64,000 bases of DNA from CAVSWT01 sp963731745. GTDB lineage: Bacteria > Bacteroidota > Ignavibacteria > Ignavibacteriales > Ignavibacteriaceae. Location of the stretch: assembly GCA_963731745.1 (NCBI GenBank), contig CAVSWT010000017.1, positions 1 through 64,000 of the forward strand, given 5' to 3'. The notes under the pieces are model-generated. The model was not told the DNA's origin. It ran no database searches and saw only the letters and a list, made by a program, of their open reading frames with translations. Each line of letters begins with the position of its first letter. Position 1 is the first letter of the stretch. Shown in pieces: positions 63,877-64,000 of this stretch. Made by a program: the position numbers and the translations under genes.

Positions 63877-64000
63877 TTAATAAACTAACTTATAACCAAT
63901 CCCATGTACGGTTAGTATTATATGAGGATGAGCTGGATCTTTTTCTATTTTTTGCCTTAGCTTTAATATGAAATTATCAATCGTTCGTGTTGTAGGAAAT
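63877..64000 (-). CDS. OmpR-family response regulator, C-terminal end only
   Basis: The minus strand encodes FPTTRTIDNFILKLRQKIEK, then DPAHPHIILTVHGIGYKLVY and a stop. This is the recognition helix and C-terminal beta-hairpin of an OmpR/PhoB winged helix. The upstream part and receiver lie outside the window. Confidence 0.9.
   Translation of the reverse strand, partial: FPTTRTIDNFILKLRQKIEKDPAHPHIILTVHGIGYKLVY

Overview
The window is AT-rich bacterial DNA that looks like a member of the Ignavibacteria / Bacteroidota-Chlorobiota lineage. The evidence is four proteins (one a pseudogene) ending in a type IX secretion (T9SS) type A sorting domain with the YPNPFNP signature, a short primary sigma factor of the Bacteroidota kind, many BNR/VPS10-like secreted proteins, and a ferredoxin-dependent 2-oxoacid oxidoreductase typical of anaerobes or facultative anaerobes. 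No rRNA is present, so the taxon is inferred from proteins alone. Layout. 0-5 kb: an OsmC-like protein, an outer-membrane barrel gene with a clear sigma-54 promoter, and next to it a sigma-54 activator gene broken by two single-base shifts. 5-10 kb: a 1351-residue BNR/PKD T9SS protein and a lipoprotein. 10-14.4 kb: a compact extracytoplasmic redox cluster (TlpA-like thioredoxin, DUF4266 lipoprotein, DUF3570 protein, NusG-II protein, ApbE flavin transferase), preceded by a stand-alone UBP zinc finger. 14.5-23 kb: a frameshifted cation-efflux gene, a STAS protein, a second BNR protein, a CARDB T9SS protein, and a C-terminal relic of a BNR gene. 23-29 kb: small unknown proteins, a nitrilase with a signal-like N-terminus, an initiator tRNA, and a vor-type operon (delta-alpha-beta-gamma plus a ferritin-like protein). 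29-34 kb: a large coiled-coil P-loop ATPase whose stop overlaps the start of an MscS channel, then a HEPN/nucleotidyltransferase pair. 34-44 kb: an AsmA-like protein, a WG-repeat protein, a heavily decayed T9SS gene, a lipoprotein and a gene remnant. 44-51 kb: an FKBP-TPR isomerase, a golvesin/amidase-like lipoprotein, an M64 peptidase, the primary sigma factor and a TraB protein. 51-64 kb: a third BNR T9SS protein, an M28 peptidase, a frameshifted M49-like peptidase, a lytic transglycosylase, a HEAT-repeat exported protein, a tandem GH2-type sugar-binding protein and the C-terminus of an OmpR-family regulator. How the genes work together: most of the window serves the cell envelope and the outside of the cell (T9SS cargo, lipoproteins, exported peptidases, peptidoglycan enzymes), which suggests a polymer- and peptide-degrading lifestyle. 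The redox cluster looks like one machine in which ApbE would attach FMN to an exported partner. Several genes carry single-base shifts, some in homopolymers. The sequence alone cannot separate real decay from assembly error, except that the T9SS gene at 38-41 kb has so many lesions that true decay is likely. The least explained units are the ATPase-MscS pair and the DUF4266-centred redox cluster.
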